NCBI GenBank assembly: GCA_001599675.1
Contig: BCHP01000001.1
Span: 3,445,802 to 3,509,801 of the forward strand
Source of the DNA: Basipetospora chlamydospora
Taxonomy: Eukaryota; Ascomycota; Sordariomycetes; Microascales
Direction of reading: 5' to 3'
Length of the DNA: 64,000 nt
Part shown: positions 1 through 12,705 of the stretch, in pieces
Numbering within the stretch: position 1 is the first letter of the stretch
Layout of the letters: each line of letters starts with the position of its first letter
The notes under the pieces: model-generated
Databases searched by the model: none
What the model was told of the DNA's origin: nothing
Seen by the model: only the letters and a program-made list of their open reading frames with translations
Position numbers and translations under genes: made by a program

Positions 1-2
1 AG

Positions 3-1116
3 CAGTTCCTCTGTATCCACGGCGGCCTGAGCCCCGAGCTACATACCTTGGACGACATCAGGCACATTAACCGCTTCAGGGAGCCCCCCACCCAAGGTCT
101 CATGTGCGACATTCTCTGGGCCGATCCGCTCGAGGACTTCGGCCAGGAAAAGACCAGCGACTACTTCCTCCACAATCACGTCCGCGGGTGCTCGTACTTC
201 TTCTCCTACCCGGCAGCCTGCGCATTCCTTGAGAAGAACAACCTCCTGTCCATTATTCGCGCGCACGAGGCACAGGATGCCGGCTATAGGATGTACCGCA
301 AGACGAGGACGACGGGTTTCCCCAGCGTCATGACGATATTCTCCGCGCCCAACTACCTCGACGTCTACAACAACAAGGCTGCCGTCCTAAAGTACGAGAA
401 CAACGTCATGAACATCCGCCAGTTCAATTGCACGCCGCATCCTTACTGGCTGCCGAACTTCATGGACGTCTTCACCTGGTCCCTCCCTTTCGTCGGCGAA
501 AAGATTACGGACATGCTCATCGCCATCCTCAGCACCTGCTCCGAGGACGAGCTTAACAGCACCGAGGAGACACCCAGCTCCACCTCCCCCGGTCCCGTGT
601 CGCCGCCCATGTCCGCTGCCGCCTCCTCCGACCCCGAATCGATCGAGTTCAAGAGGCGCGCCATCAAGAACAAAATCCTGGCCATCGGGAGGCTGTCCCG
701 CGTGTTCCAGGTCCTTCGCGAGGAGTCTGAGAGAGTCACGGAGCTTAAGACGGTCTCTGGCGGCAGATTACCTGCGGGCACCCTCATGCTCGGCGCCGAG
801 GGCATCAAGAACGCCATCAGCAGCTTCGAGGACGCACGCAAGGTCGACCTGCAAAACGAGAGGTTGCCACCTAGCCACGAGGAGGTCGTGCGGCACCAGG
901 AGGAGGAGCGGAACGCCGCGCTCCAGAAGGCGGCGCACGAGGCCGACAATGACAAGAAGCTGCACCAATTGTCCAGGAGGCTGAGCACGTAAGTCTACCC
1001 GGCTAAGCCGCATGCTAGCGGCACTATTCAGTGCCTCCGTCCAACCCCCCACCGCCAGTTCGGCTTGCTAATAATACCTTGATTTTTCCTCTCCCAGGGA
1101 CCGCAAGCAACGATGA
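3..1116 (+). CDS. cnaA: Calcineurin catalytic subunit A (serine/threonine phosphatase PP2B), 3' part
   Basis: The gene enters from the left edge in frame at base 3; its start lies outside the window. Exon up to 988, intron 989-1097 (GTAAGT...CAG), last exon 1098-1116 adding Asp-Arg-Lys-Gln-Arg and TGA. The visible part begins at the phosphatase CIHGGLSPE motif and contains the RAHEAQDAGYRMY and SAPNYLDVYNNKAA blocks of the PP2B metallophosphatase core. It then has the calcineurin B-binding helix, a calmodulin-binding segment (IKNKILAIGRLSRVFQVLRE) and the autoinhibitory stretch near the C-terminus. Known role of the family: Ca2+/calmodulin-activated dephosphorylation of targets such as Crz1, controlling hyphal growth, stress response and virulence. 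The family call is very secure; only the exact last intron is predicted. Confidence 0.97.
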
Positions 1117-1755
1117 TGGCGCCCACTAGCTGTGTAACAGTGAGGCGCTGTGCCCTACCCGCAACATAGGAGATAGGAGGCGCCTAGCAACGAAGGCCTG
1201 GCCATCGGACGGGAAAGCCTTCTCCCAATTTTCCCGGCACCCGCCCCCTTCAGCCGCTCATGTTCCTTTCATCTCTACGCACACTCAAACCCCCTCCCCC
1301 GTACGGCCATGACTCCCTTTTTGATGAAATTTACGGATCTTTTGAGACGGCGCCATGTTTGTCAGAGAAATACACGCAATGAACAGAAAAAAATAAAGGC
1401 GAATGCGACATGATACCGTGCATATTGCTACCTCCTACCCTGCCTATTGCCCGAGGTATGAATGCCTTGTATGTAGGTAGACATTAGAGACTTTTCGTGT
1501 GCCACTGTTCTTGATAGCCTCCCTTCCCGACCCTAGTTCTGCCAAGCTTGATGCCAGTGTACAATAACAATCTTTACCGCTTGCTTGTGCAACTATTCGT
1601 CCCCCGTAGACCGAGGAGCAAATTCTGAAAGCGAAACGGATTTTCTCCAAGGGCACGATGCGTCTTCTCCGGCTCCGTATCATCCCAGCGCGAGCAAGCC
1701 CTCGCCAAGCTCTCGACTTCACCCGCTCGCTCGTGATTCGAGCGTCGTTTCCTCC
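1117..1755. other. Convergent intergenic region, calcineurin / TFIIIC
   Basis: Two genes converge on these 639 bases, which should hold both 3' untranslated regions. An A-rich AAAAAAATAAAGG stretch near 1385-1400 could serve polyadenylation. I see no gene here. Confidence 0.6.
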
Positions 1756-4700
1756 TTACAAGGTCGTCTTCCTTGGGCGGCCCCTTGGCCGAGGCTTTGG
1801 CATATCCGCATCGTTCCGCGGCCGCTCCACGGCATCCGACTCCGACTCCGGCCAGGTCCGTTGCTTGCCGACGACCAGCCACCACCACTCGGTGACTGTC
1901 AGGCCGCCCGAGTAGCAGTCTTCCACAAAGAGCCCGATGGCCTTCCCCCAGTTGATGAGCATGCGCAGGTCGAATGTCTCAAGGAACGCCGCTGTCTGGA
2001 GAGAGAGCATGGGGAGGGTCATGGACCCGCGGATGTCGAGCATGAAGCAAACCAGGCCCAGGAACTTGGTCCACATTTCCACGTTCAGCTCGCCGTAGAA
2101 GTCGCACCAGAAGGGGAGCAGATTGCCCTGCGCGCCAGTGGGCTTCTGCTTCTCCCTGGCTTTTGCGAGGATGCTGATATCGTCGTCGAAGAGATACTTG
2201 TCCGTCGGTGTGACCAAAAGGTCGAATAGGAGATGGGATTTGGGCATCTTGCGGCTCTCGTAGTTCCCAGGCTTGAAGCCAAGGGGGATGTCGGGCACGT
2301 TGGAGCCAACAATATTAACCCTACCATGGGCATAGAGGTTGATGAGGGCCATGTTTGCGCCATCGTCGCTTAGGTACGGGATCTTGAACGAATCTCCTCG
2401 GCGGAAGGTCTCGTCTAGCATGACCTTGAATCGGAATGCCCCGCGGAACTTCCTTTCGTGGCTGAACTTGGTAAGGTTGGACTGGAAGGGCCTGCTAAGC
2501 AAATACGGCTTGCTGCGGACTCGTTTGGTTATGATCCGGCGGTTGTTCAGGTCCGTGACAGCCTCATCAAGTAACTGGTTGACTTGATGTAAGTCTGCTG
2601 CCAAAGTGGTCAACTTCTTCTTAACAATTTCAGGCGGGCATTTATGCATGGGCGTGCAGCAAAGTGCCCTGACCCAAGACATGGCGACCTGGACGGCAGT
2701 AGGTTCGGCATCACGCGGCTGCTTAGGCCCCGGCGGGCTGGCATCTGACATCTCGAGAGTTGCGGCTTCAGAAGTTACCAGCTCGAAGCGAGTGAAGACC
2801 GAAGCCTGTTGATGGAAGAACCGCTCGTGCCAGTGACGGTTCAGCGACGGATGATCCTCGAGCACGAATTGCCGTTTGGGTGCACCCTGCCCCGGCTCCC
2901 TCTTCCTTAGGGGAAGCTTGACAAAGGTGGTTCGTCGCAGCTCAATAGCCCATTCAATCAAGCGTTGCCAGTCGTACCCCTGAATATCGTCGTAGTCCAG
3001 CGGTGGAAGTTCGTCAGCCTCGTATGCCTTGAGAAAAGCGTCCTGAAACTTGTCGGAGAAGCTGTTTAGGAAATGTACACGATCTCGGCTGAGCTTCATC
3101 CAGGAGCGACGAAGGTCTTTGAGCGGGTGATCCGGGAATAGGCTCATGATGAAGCCCCAGTCGATCAGCTTGTTGGAACCGCCTAACAATGTTCTCACCG
3201 CGATGAATGTAACAGTGAGAGCTTCCTCGACAGTAAAGTCCCTTAGGAGAATCGGTGGCCTGCCCCGTCCAGTGGTTTGAAGAGCGTCGGGATCCTCGAT
3301 CATGGTCAGGGTCCTTTCCATCAGCCGGGGCCTTGGAAGAGGCCGGTCCTGGCGGCCTCTTGGTCGGCCCTTGGGTGGTGGCTCGCGAGGAGGGACGGGT
3401 GCCACGGGCCTCGCCACAAGGTGCTCCGGTTGTTCCTGGGCCAAGAACGTCCCATACATGGAGCCATCATCCAACGTTGTGCCCGACGTGCATGTGATCC
3501 GCTGGCGGCTGTTAAGGGCAGCCAGTTCTCCCTGCGGCATGGATCCAACGAGGGTGTAGCTGAGTCCCCCCGACTCGAAGAAGGCATTTTCCAGGGCCGG
3601 CCATTCACCGTCCTTGGGCTGAATTCCGATGCAGTCCACAAAGCGAACTTGTGACATCCGCCTGCCGCCTTCACTCCCGCTTCCGGGCCCAACTACATCT
3701 ACTGGGTGGCTCGCTCCACTAGTATGTAGTATGGTCCCTGTGTCGGGGTCTAACACCAGGCCATCCTCGTCGAGATGGGTGTTAGGCTGTAAGAATTGGA
3801 TTTCCTTCCGACCACCAACTGCTTGCCATTCCGTTGTAGTGGGTGGCCATGGGGACGCGGGCGTAAGCTTGAACCCATGGCCTCGCGCCCGGCGGGGCTG
3901 AGACGACATACGTGTCTCCTTTGCCAAAGGCGAAGACTGTTTGCGCCCAGATTGAGACATGTAGACGGGGGCATCGAGCACCTCGACAGATATGGCGTAT
4001 TTCCTTCGCTTTGACACGACTTGGGCGACGTGGGCCCCGTCAAGTGAGCCGGACTCGGCGCTCTGATGGGCGAATGCCGGCGGAATATAAGGCTTTGGAT
4101 GTGACAGCTTCATCCGCGCTTTCAAGACTTCAAATTCAGGCAAGTTGGGATCCACGCCCCCCTGGACAAGCAAGAAGCAGTCTGCAATTTGGCCATACGA
4201 GTCGCGGAAGGCAAACATGTGTTCCGTGGCCTCCTCGTTCCTCTTTCTTCCAAGCTCCTTCACTGCGCGGTGAGTGAGTTTGTGGCCTGGTATGGGATCT
4301 CCGGGGAAGGACTTGTGCCAAACAGCGATAACGGCATGCCAGAGGGCAACACGCCCGGGGAATGCGCCGCCATTGCAGTCGAGGAGGTACCGGACGATTT
4401 CCTTGATCCGTGGAATGTCTCGAGCATCACCGACAACAGTGGTGTTCAGGAGAGACGGAGATGGCTGGAATGGTTGAACAACGTAGTCGTCCGTCGACTC
4501 TGCCCAGCTGGTGTGGCCATGTTCGGTGTCGGGGCCCTCGTCGTAAGCATCAGTCCTGCTCCTAGAATCAATAGGCGGCTCAGGTGCGACGGTTTCGAGA
4601 ACCTCCTCCGGCTCCGGTTCAGGCCCATATGGTTCGACAGAAACGTCAAGAGGGTACTCTGGGGCAGTGCTGTCTTTTCCATCTACACCCTTCATATCCG

Positions 4701-7250
4701 CTCCAAGGCCTGGTTGATAGGGTTGGGCAAGAGGTGGGCCACGGGCCTCTTGGATGGGAGTTTTTGTGACCCGGCCAGCTGCGGGTTTCCGGGAAGGGGG
4801 CCGGGGTGCAGGGCAGTCGCGTGGGCTCGCAAGGTGGTGCTCGATGATGCCTCCGAAAGGAGTAGATAGCGTCTTAAGTAAGCCGGGCGACAGTTTGCTA
4901 CACTTTTCGGGGCTTTCGACTACGTCGGCGGTGTCGCTAGTTCGTAGCGAAGCTCGATTGGTAGAATCTCGAACACGGAGGGCGTGGTCGCCTTTCCAAT
5001 TCCGGGGCTCAAGGACCTTGCATTCTCCAAGGCGGGATATCGCCAGCGGCGCCTTCTTTCGAGGATTTCGTGTTTGCGGAACCCGCTTGGCTCGAACCCG
5101 AGGGGTCTCAACATATGACGGATTGCAGGTGGTTCGGCTTTTCCTCTGATGATACTTGAGGCCAACATCATTCTTCCAGGTTCCGCCACAGGTTTCGCAG
5201 GTGTACCGCGCCCCAGTGGCTTTAGAACCTGCCGGTGCTTTCTTTTTGCCCACCGCCTTGCTTTTTCGCCCTCTGCCCCGTCCGCGGTTCTCTTCTGGGG
5301 CTGCTGGAGAGGGTTTACTTGGTGTATCCCCTGTACCCTCGTCATCATCGACTGCTTCGGCATCTGGCGGCAGCATGGCCTTGGGCGCCTGGGGCCTGTT
5401 GGCGGGCTCTTTCCGGTTCACCGTTTTTTGGCCTGTTTCCGACGTCTTTCTTCTCTTGTGGCTCGAAGGTTCCTCGATGTCCCGGCGTCGTTTAAGGCTG
5501 ACTGGCGCGAGACCCGGAGGTTGAGCTGATGCCTTGGCCCGGAATGACTCATGTTGAAGCTCGACGGGACCGAAACCATACTGGGCATCGATATGCGACG
5601 CGGCCTGTCCAGGAGAACCGGTAGTGCAAGTCTGGATTACTGACTGGACCTTGGCGCCTTTCCGCCGTGCCTCGCTTGGGAAGAAACGATATGATGCTGA
5701 TCTGCCACTCCGGCAGTATTCTTTGTGCGCCTGGAAACAGGATAGCCAGTGAGGTTGCTGCTTCTTGATGGCCACGGCTGTTGACACTGCTGATATGTGT
5801 CGCTCAAAGTAGCCGCCAATTGTATGGAAAGCAAGTCCTTTGTTCGTGATGCCGTTCTCCTCTGAGGCAAGTATCGCCTCCAAAACAGCAATGGTCAAGG
5901 GTTTGTCGGGCGACCAGCTCTCTGTTGGTAGTGACCCAGTAAATTCTTCTCCGAGGGCTTTCTTCGATGCCTTCTTGGGTGCTTGGTTATTGCCGAATCG
6001 AAAAGCGGCTCCTCCACCTGATATGAAGGACGAGAGGTCGTCTGCAGTGAGATCTCTCTTGAACTTGATGCAATCCCGAAAGATTTTGTTTCCCATGCTG
6101 GCCGTCACGTACTGTAGGGTCCCCAGCTCGATGAAAAACCGACAGGTCCTAGTAACGACCTTCATTTGCCATCGATGACCGGTGACTCCGAGTTTCATCC
6201 GTAGGTCTTGATAGCGAATGACACCAAACTCTTTGACGACGCCCATGACTGTTCGGCCGAGCATTGCGTAGTCAATGCTGCTACCCATCCAGTGATGGCG
6301 CCAGGGAACAGGCTCGAGGTCGTTGACGAGGGCCTCCCGCGGGAAGTCGGCGTTGCAGACCTCGCTGAGGGCACTTATCGATTGGACCTGAGTTGGCGGT
6401 GCAAAAGCTTTCAACCAAAGCTTGCTGGTCTTGCAGCCCTTTGCAAGGATAGGTCTCTTCACGATATATCCCTTTCTTGCCAGTCCGTCAGTTCGTTTCG
6501 GAAGCGACCGTTTGTCCTGGGAAACGAGCCTCGTAAGGTCGCCCTGGAGAATCCCATTTTCCAATGTGGATGCAACGCCGAGAAGAGCCAGCCACTCGAA
6601 CCTCGGGACCTTCTGGTAATCAACTCCATGACCCGTCAAGCACTCCCACATCTTGTTCTCGGCGACATAAAGGCGGGGACGATAGGTGAGTAGTTCATCG
6701 GGGGCGGTCGTCGCTGTATTATCCTGGTTGGCAGGAGCTGGAGCCGCAACCGTGGTGGCCGAGGCGTCTCCTTTGAGAGGTTCCTCGGGAAGAGCAAGCA
6801 GCTCTTGAAGGGAAAGGTGGTTGAATTCCCTGTTTTTCCCCACAGATACTTCAGGCCTCGCTGTGAGCCACTGCCATATCTTTGCGTTTCCATCGCTCAC
6901 AGACGGTGGACGTGAGGTTTCGGTGGATGACTGGCCCGTCTCAGTCTCAGTAGGCTGGTCTCCTGCGACTTCGAAGTCACTCGCAAGTTTACTTAGTGCG
7001 ACAAGGACATCTTCCACGGAGGAACCTGTACGATTATGTTAGCCATACGAGCTGCCCTGGGTTGCCTAACTGTGAGCGAGAGTGGGGGCCATGTCCTTGA
7101 AAAAGGTGAAAAAGATATAAGATAAGACAGGGGCGGAAGTCGTCGTTGATAATTTCAACGCTGCCACGCCACGGGCTCACCTTGGAAGCCGGAGCAGGCA
7201 ACCCGAAGGACAAGCCGCTCAATGGCACCTTCGAGGTGCTCGCCACGCAT
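1756..7250 (-). CDS. tfc3: Transcription factor TFIIIC largest subunit (B-block binding, Tfc3/Sfc3-like)
   Basis: Exon 1 7181-7250, intron 7026-7180 (GTGAGC...CAG), exon 2 1756-7025; 1779 residues. The short first exon supplies the only good ATG, because the long exon has no early in-frame ATG. The protein joins as ...CSGFQ-G-SSVEDVLVAL. Residues about 240-330 (around TVMGVVKEFGVIRYQDLR) resemble the TFIIIC B-block-binding winged-helix domain. A single C2H2-like finger (YTCETCGGTWKNDVGLKYH) sits in the middle among basic AT-hook-like runs, and a second AT-hook-like PRPRGRPRK ends the protein. The C-terminal third is conserved in style with fungal Tfc3. Known role: binds the B block of tRNA-type internal promoters and recruits TFIIIB and RNA polymerase III in the nucleus. 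Long disordered segments are normal for fungal homologues. Family call strong, exact domain limits approximate. Confidence 0.9.
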
Positions 7251-7827
7251 GGCGGGTGTAACAGATTTTGGTCCTTTCAGAATAGGAGATGGAAAAAAAA
7301 AAAGAAGTGTCAAAAACCGATGTTGTGAGAGTCGAAAGTGGGAAACATGGGAAACTGTAGACCGAGCTCGAGATAATAGTGTCTTGGGGAAAAGAGAAAG
7401 TGGGCGGGGGGTCATTGTTCGGATTGGAGGGGCATCAATGACCTCAATGCTGACTAAGTTTTCAGCCTTTAATTTTACCCCTCCAAAAAGATGGAAGTCA
7501 TACCTATCAATGATTGCTTCCTGGCTCAAAATCGCTTCCAGTGCTGCCTCTGTTTCTGGCACGTCACGTTGGGAGAAATACCTTGTCCATCCGACACATC
7601 TTTGAGCAGCGCATACTCGAGCTTTGGTCCATGTGGGCAAAGAAAAAGAAAAAAAAAAGATGGTGAAGGGGGAAGGGGGAAGGGGGAAGGGGCGGGAAGG
7701 ACAACATGTTTACTTTACTGCATGTTGGGACGTAGCGAATAGTGTAACACTGAAGTGGAAGGAAGACGTATGCTCCGTAAACCAGTCAACGCCAAAGGTG
7801 ATAAGCGACAGAGCCAACCCCCCTATG
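7251..7827. other. Upstream region of tfc3
   Basis: This 577-base gap lies between the tfc3 start and the end of the next minus-strand gene. It holds A-rich tracts (for example 7293-7304 and 7641-7660) and a G-rich repeat of GGGGGAA type at 7665-7695. No gene is seen. Confidence 0.5.
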
Positions 7828-8785
7828 CTATGATACCTGCAGTGGCAACTTCTCGGAAACCTTTGGGAGCGTGGGCGGGGCCTGTGCGACGTCCCGGAGA
7901 CGTACTTTACTCTCCCCTCGTTTCCGTCGTAGTTCTTCCCAGGGATCTTCCTCATCCTTGCCACGACCCCCCTTCCCGCGCTTCTGTTTCTTCTTCTTCT
8001 TCTTCTTCTTGCCCGTCGCGTCGTCTTTGGGAGCAACATCCCAGTTGTCGCCCAGGTAGTGTACTCCGGGGGTTGTAAAGGACGTCGCGTTTTCCAGCTC
8101 CCTTTCCGCCACCAGCTCCAGCTCCTCTTCCCGCCGCTCCTGGATCTTCCTCTCCTCTGCCCGCCACTGGTCGTAGAGCTTGTGCATCTTCTTTTCCTTC
8201 CGTGTCCTGTAGACTTTCAGGCCTAGCGGGTCCTTCCCCTTCCCGCCCTTGGCTATTAGTCCCGAAACAGGAAGAGCAGCATCAACTCGGGCAGCAAAGT
8301 CCGACATGGATTCCCCCGGTCGTATGGTGGGGGCAGCGGGCTGGTCTTCCGCCTCTTCCTCTTTTGTCTCCTGTGCTTCCTTCGATTCGTCCCGGCCCTC
8401 CTGGCCCCCCTGGTCCTCCTGCTCCTTTCCCCCCTTTTTCCCCTTCTTCGCCTTTTTGGTCGTAGAGCTCCTGATGCCGTTGTCGAGGCCCGAAGGCAGC
8501 CTCTGGCCCTGCGCGAATGCCATCATACGCTTGAATGCACGGGGGGCATCGTCGGCAAGGGAAGTATTACGTCCCCTCTTTCGTTTAGAGCCAGCGGTAG
8601 ATGTTGCCGACTCCTTGCGATCGCGACTCGGGCCTACGGGCAGGGGTCTTGCCGCCTTCGTCGGAGGAAGATCATGACTGTGAGAGAGAGAGAGGGGGTT
8701 AGTGATTTGTTCATGAGCCGCAGGGTGTTTTCGGAATGTCATACTCTTTGGAATCAGTCCCCTTCCGTGTATGTTTGTGAGGCAT
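7828..8785 (-). CDS. Lysine-rich conserved fungal protein of unknown function
   Basis: Exon 1 8745-8785, intron 8678-8744 (GTATGA...CAG after a CT-repeat tract), exon 2 7828-8677; 296 residues. The short first exon gives MPHKHTRKGTDSKDHDLPPTK, which restores an ATG and a conserved-looking start. The body carries several nuclear-localisation-like basic clusters (KRKRGRN, KKAKKGKKGGK, a run of eight Lys), a hydrophobic patch PRAFKRMMAFAQGQRLPSGL, an acidic Glu-rich block, and a predicted coiled coil around LYDQWRAEERKIQERREEEL. Composition suggests a nucleolar or nuclear protein (inference). I do not recognise a named family and assign no function. Confidence 0.75.
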
Positions 8786-9515
8786 CCTACCGACGAGGTC
8801 TGTGGCTATGTTTTGTCGGTATACTCGTGGCTGGAGTGGTGATACCGCGACCTCTGCCAGAAGGAAGTGAGAAATGGTGGGCCCATAGTAGAAGCTGGTC
8901 GCAAACGAAGACTGAACAAATTCGAACTGCTTCAAAAATTATTAACGGGACGCTGAGTAAGCATTAGAATGATGCCTCCAGCCAGCATTTGTGACATGTG
9001 CGGAGTGCAAAGGATCAGACACCCGGCGACCGTCAAGTATTCATCAGTGAGGAATATGAGCAGCTCTTATGCAGAGTAATTTTCTTCCACGTTATCGCGA
9101 TACAAGTTGGAATATTGAAGTTCCGGAGACCCTTGAGCACTCCTAACCTTGCCGTTCTGGTATAAGAGTGCAAGACCAGGCCATATCTCCATGCTCTCGG
9201 AGTGACAGGGAAGACCGTGCTAGTTGGAGCCGAAACGCGTGGCACACTTTGTGAGGTAATCACCGATCAGCGTTCGTCGCAGGCAGCTCGGCATCTCTCC
9301 AAGTCCCCTGTTTCCTCCAACAAACACGCCACCATCCCTCCCAACTTGGCGTCTTGACTTCGAATTCATGCTGCGGGCAGCCCAGACCCCTCGACGCAGC
9401 AACCCTCACGGGCGTGTATTAGAACATTTCCGAGAAGCGCCTGACCAGTGACGCGGTACACCACATCACTCCCTTCTACTTCGTCTTCCTCCTCCTCCTC
9501 CCCTCCACCATCACG
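8786..9515. other. Divergent promoter region between unknown protein gene and mgm1
   Basis: Two genes diverge from these 730 bases. A CTTC/CTCC-rich pyrimidine stretch at 9477-9512 directly precedes the mgm1 start, as is common for fungal core promoters without a TATA box. No gene is seen. Confidence 0.5.
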
Positions 9516-12342
9516 ATGAGCGCGCGCATTCTCCTCCGCCAGGTCCATCGCCTAGCAGGCCAGCCGGGCCTTGTCCGTCCGGCAGCCTGGAGGCGGGCCG
9601 GACCCAACAACATGACTGCCTACCATAACGCCGTGCTCGTGCGCAATGCGTCCTTCGCTCGATTCCTACCCAAGCTTGCCGTCAAGTTCATACGGATTCC
9701 GGCAATGGCTGGAGGAGTTGCAGTGGGTGCTTTGGCTTGGGTCCAGTACCAGGCGGTCCGTAAGTTTCACTCCGACTTTTCTCGTTGATGCCATGCCCCG
9801 GGATACTAACATTTGTTACTATATAGAGGCCGGGAATTATGCCACGAGCGTGTTTAATACCACGAAGGACGCCGTGTCCGGTACGGCAGCAAGCCTATTC
9901 GATGGCGCAAGCGATATAGCAACCCGGACGATGCTTGGATTCGAGAGAACACGGGATGGGGCGAAAGCAACGGTAGATGAGTGGATGCAGGGCATGCGCG
10001 GCTCCGAATCTGCGGGAGGCTCAGGGGGCGGCCATGGCCCCAACGGTGGTGGAGAACCCCCGAAGCAAAGTAGGGTTGGCGCTGGTGCCGTCGCAGCCGG
10101 CGGCGCGCTGGCCTACGATGCTTCTCAGGACGACAAACACGACGCGGGCCCTGATAGGGATGAGCAAATGCTGGCCTTGACGAAGGAGATGATCGAGATC
10201 CGGAACATACTCCAGAAGATTGGCCAGTCGAGCACGCTGTCGCTCCCGTCCATCGTCGTAATTGGCTCCCAATCGTCTGGCAAGAGCTCCGTCCTCGAGG
10301 CCATCGTCGGGCATGAGTTTCTGCCAAAGGGCTCTAACATGGTCACGCGGAGGCCGATCGAGCTGACGCTGGTCAACACCCCCGATTCAGCCGTCGACTA
10401 TGGCGAGTTCCCAGACTTGGGCCTGCGTCGGATTACCGACTTCACCTCTGTTCAGCGCACCCTGACCGAGCTGAACCAGGCCGTTCCCGACTCCCTCTGC
10501 GTCTCCGACGACCCCATTCGCCTATCCATATACTCGGCCAACGTGCCCGATCTCTCCCTGATCGACCTCCCTGGCTATATACAGGTGGTGGGTGAGAACC
10601 AGCCCTTGGAACTGAAGCAGAAAATATCCGAGCTTTGCGATAAGTACATCAAGGCGCCGAATGTTATCCTGGCCGTTTCCGCAGCCGATGTCGATCTCGC
10701 AAACTCCACGGCCCTGCGGGCGAGCCGTCGGGTGGACCCTAGGGGGGAGCGGACCATTGGCGTTGTGACGAAGATGGACTTGGTCGAGCCCCTGAGGGGT
10801 GCCTCTATCCTCAAGGACAGACAATATCCGCTGCGCCTGGGATACGTGGGCGTGGTTTCCAAGGCCCCTGCGCAGTCCCACGGGCTTTTCAAGAAGGGCC
10901 CCAGCAACCTCATGGCCGCCATTGTGAAGAACGAGGATGCCTACTTTTCTTCTCACGTGGAGCAATTCGGGCCAAGCACCGGCGTATACACTGGAACATC
11001 CACCCTGAGGAAGAAGTTGATCAGTGTTCTCGAGCAGACGATGGCAGGTAGCCTTCGGACAACAGGCGAGGCCATCGAAAGAGAGCTCAAGGATACGGCT
11101 TACAAGTTCAAGTCGCAGTTCAACGACAGGCCAATATCGGCGGAGACATATCTGTCAGAGTGCCTTGACGACTTTAAGCACTCGTTCAGGACCTTCAAGG
11201 ACTCGTTTGGCCTGGAGCAGATGCAAGAATTGTTGAATAACGAGCTTGACCAGAAAATTCTCGATCTCCTAGCAGAGAGATACTGGAACAAGCCCATCAG
11301 GGACCTGTCGGTGGCACCTCCGGAACCCGTGGAGAGCTCCCTGGCAGACCTGCCCAAAGCCGGTCCGAACTCACCCTACTGGACGCGACAGCTAGAGGCC
11401 TCGGCCTCGTCGTTGACGGAATGTGGCGTGGGGCACCTGTCGACCGTGGCCCTCAAAGAGGCTCTCCAGGCGCAGTTCACTAGTCTTGTGGACCAATCTC
11501 GGTTCAAGGAGAACCCCCTTGCGAGGAAGGCCATTACGGAAGCCGCCGCCTCCATCTTAAACGAACGGTTCTACCCAACAGTCGATGGTGTCGAGCATGC
11601 TATTAAGCCGTACAAGTTCCGGCTCAACCTCGACGATCGGGAGTGGCGGGACGGCAGGGAGCATGCCGCCGTCCTTCTCCAGAAGGAGCTCAAGCTGTGT
11701 CAGGATGCGCTGAAGGATACGGAGGCGTCGGTCGGTGGCTGGCGCAAGCTGAAGGATGTCATGGCTTTTGTCGACAAGGCTAGGCGAGGGGATGTCATCA
11801 TTGACAACGAGAGCGAGAGTCACACCGGTGCTGGTGGGTTTAGTGCGGATCTTTTGGCCGACGGTAAGGACCCCAAGAACACTGACAAGTATGGCCAGCT
11901 CGGCGGAGTTCCCACTGACTCTAGTTTACTACTTACAGGGCGGAACGCTGTTTTCCTACGAGACCGCGCCGAAATCATCAACATGCGCCTCAAGGCGGTC
12001 AAGTCAAGGCAGTGCGCCGACGTGAAGAACAAGATGCACTGCCCGGAAGTGTTCCTGGACGCAGTGGCCCGGAAACTCACATCCACGGCGGTGCTCTTCC
12101 TTGACGTCGAGCTCCTGTCCGAGTTTTACGGCAATATGCCCCATGCCCTCGACGTCAATGTCGGTCGGAAGCTGACGGATGAGGAGGTGGAGCGGTTTGC
12201 CATGAAGGACCCCAAGGTTCGGAGGCACCTCGAGATGATCCGGAGAAAGGAGCTACTGGAGCAGGCGCTGGAGAAGATGAACAACCTGAGGCGGCGAGAG
12301 AGTAAGGAGGCAGAGAGGAAGTCCAGATTCGGCGCGAGGTAG
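9516..12342 (+). CDS. mgm1: Mitochondrial dynamin-like GTPase Mgm1 (OPA1 homologue)
   Basis: Exons 9516-9759, 9827-11863 and 11939-12342; introns 9760-9826 (GTAAGT...TAG) and 11864-11938 (GTAAGG...CAG); 894 residues. The N-terminus is Arg-rich and hydrophobic, like a mitochondrial targeting signal (ARILLRQVHRL...), followed by a membrane segment around AGGVAVGALAWVQYQAV. The dynamin GTPase motifs are visible: P-loop GSQSSGKSS at about residue 228, DLPG at about 328, TKMD at about 396. Middle and effector regions follow, ending near residue 894 with a basic tail. Known role: fusion of the mitochondrial inner membrane and cristae shaping, with long and short forms made by rhomboid cleavage. The second intron is 75 nt, a multiple of three with no stop, so its removal rests on splice-site quality alone. 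Confidence 0.95.
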
Positions 12343-12705
12343 CTGTGATAAGGGCACCTTTATATTCGGCCAGGCTGATGCTGGTATTGGACATGGCTTG
12401 TTGATGGGACTAGAATACGATAGAGCGATACCCCCTCCGCCCTCTGGCCGGAATGATATGATCTCCTTGACCAACAGTCGCATCTGGGCTTTGAACACCA
12501 GGACTTGCATGTAACACACCGCCGGTATTACTCGAGGCTTCCTAGTCATTGGCTTGCGGGTGATATACGAGGATGGCGTGGTGGTAGTACCTACTTACTT
12601 GCTGACCGCGACGATTATAACCTGTTGCTCGTATGAGGAAAATGGAACTTAATGGCGGCTAGGAATATATGAGGGAAAATAAGGGAACAACCCGAACCAG
12701 CTCAT
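12343..12705. other. Convergent intergenic region, mgm1 / zrg17
   Basis: These 363 bases separate two convergent stop codons and should contain both 3' untranslated regions. No other feature is seen. Confidence 0.5.
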
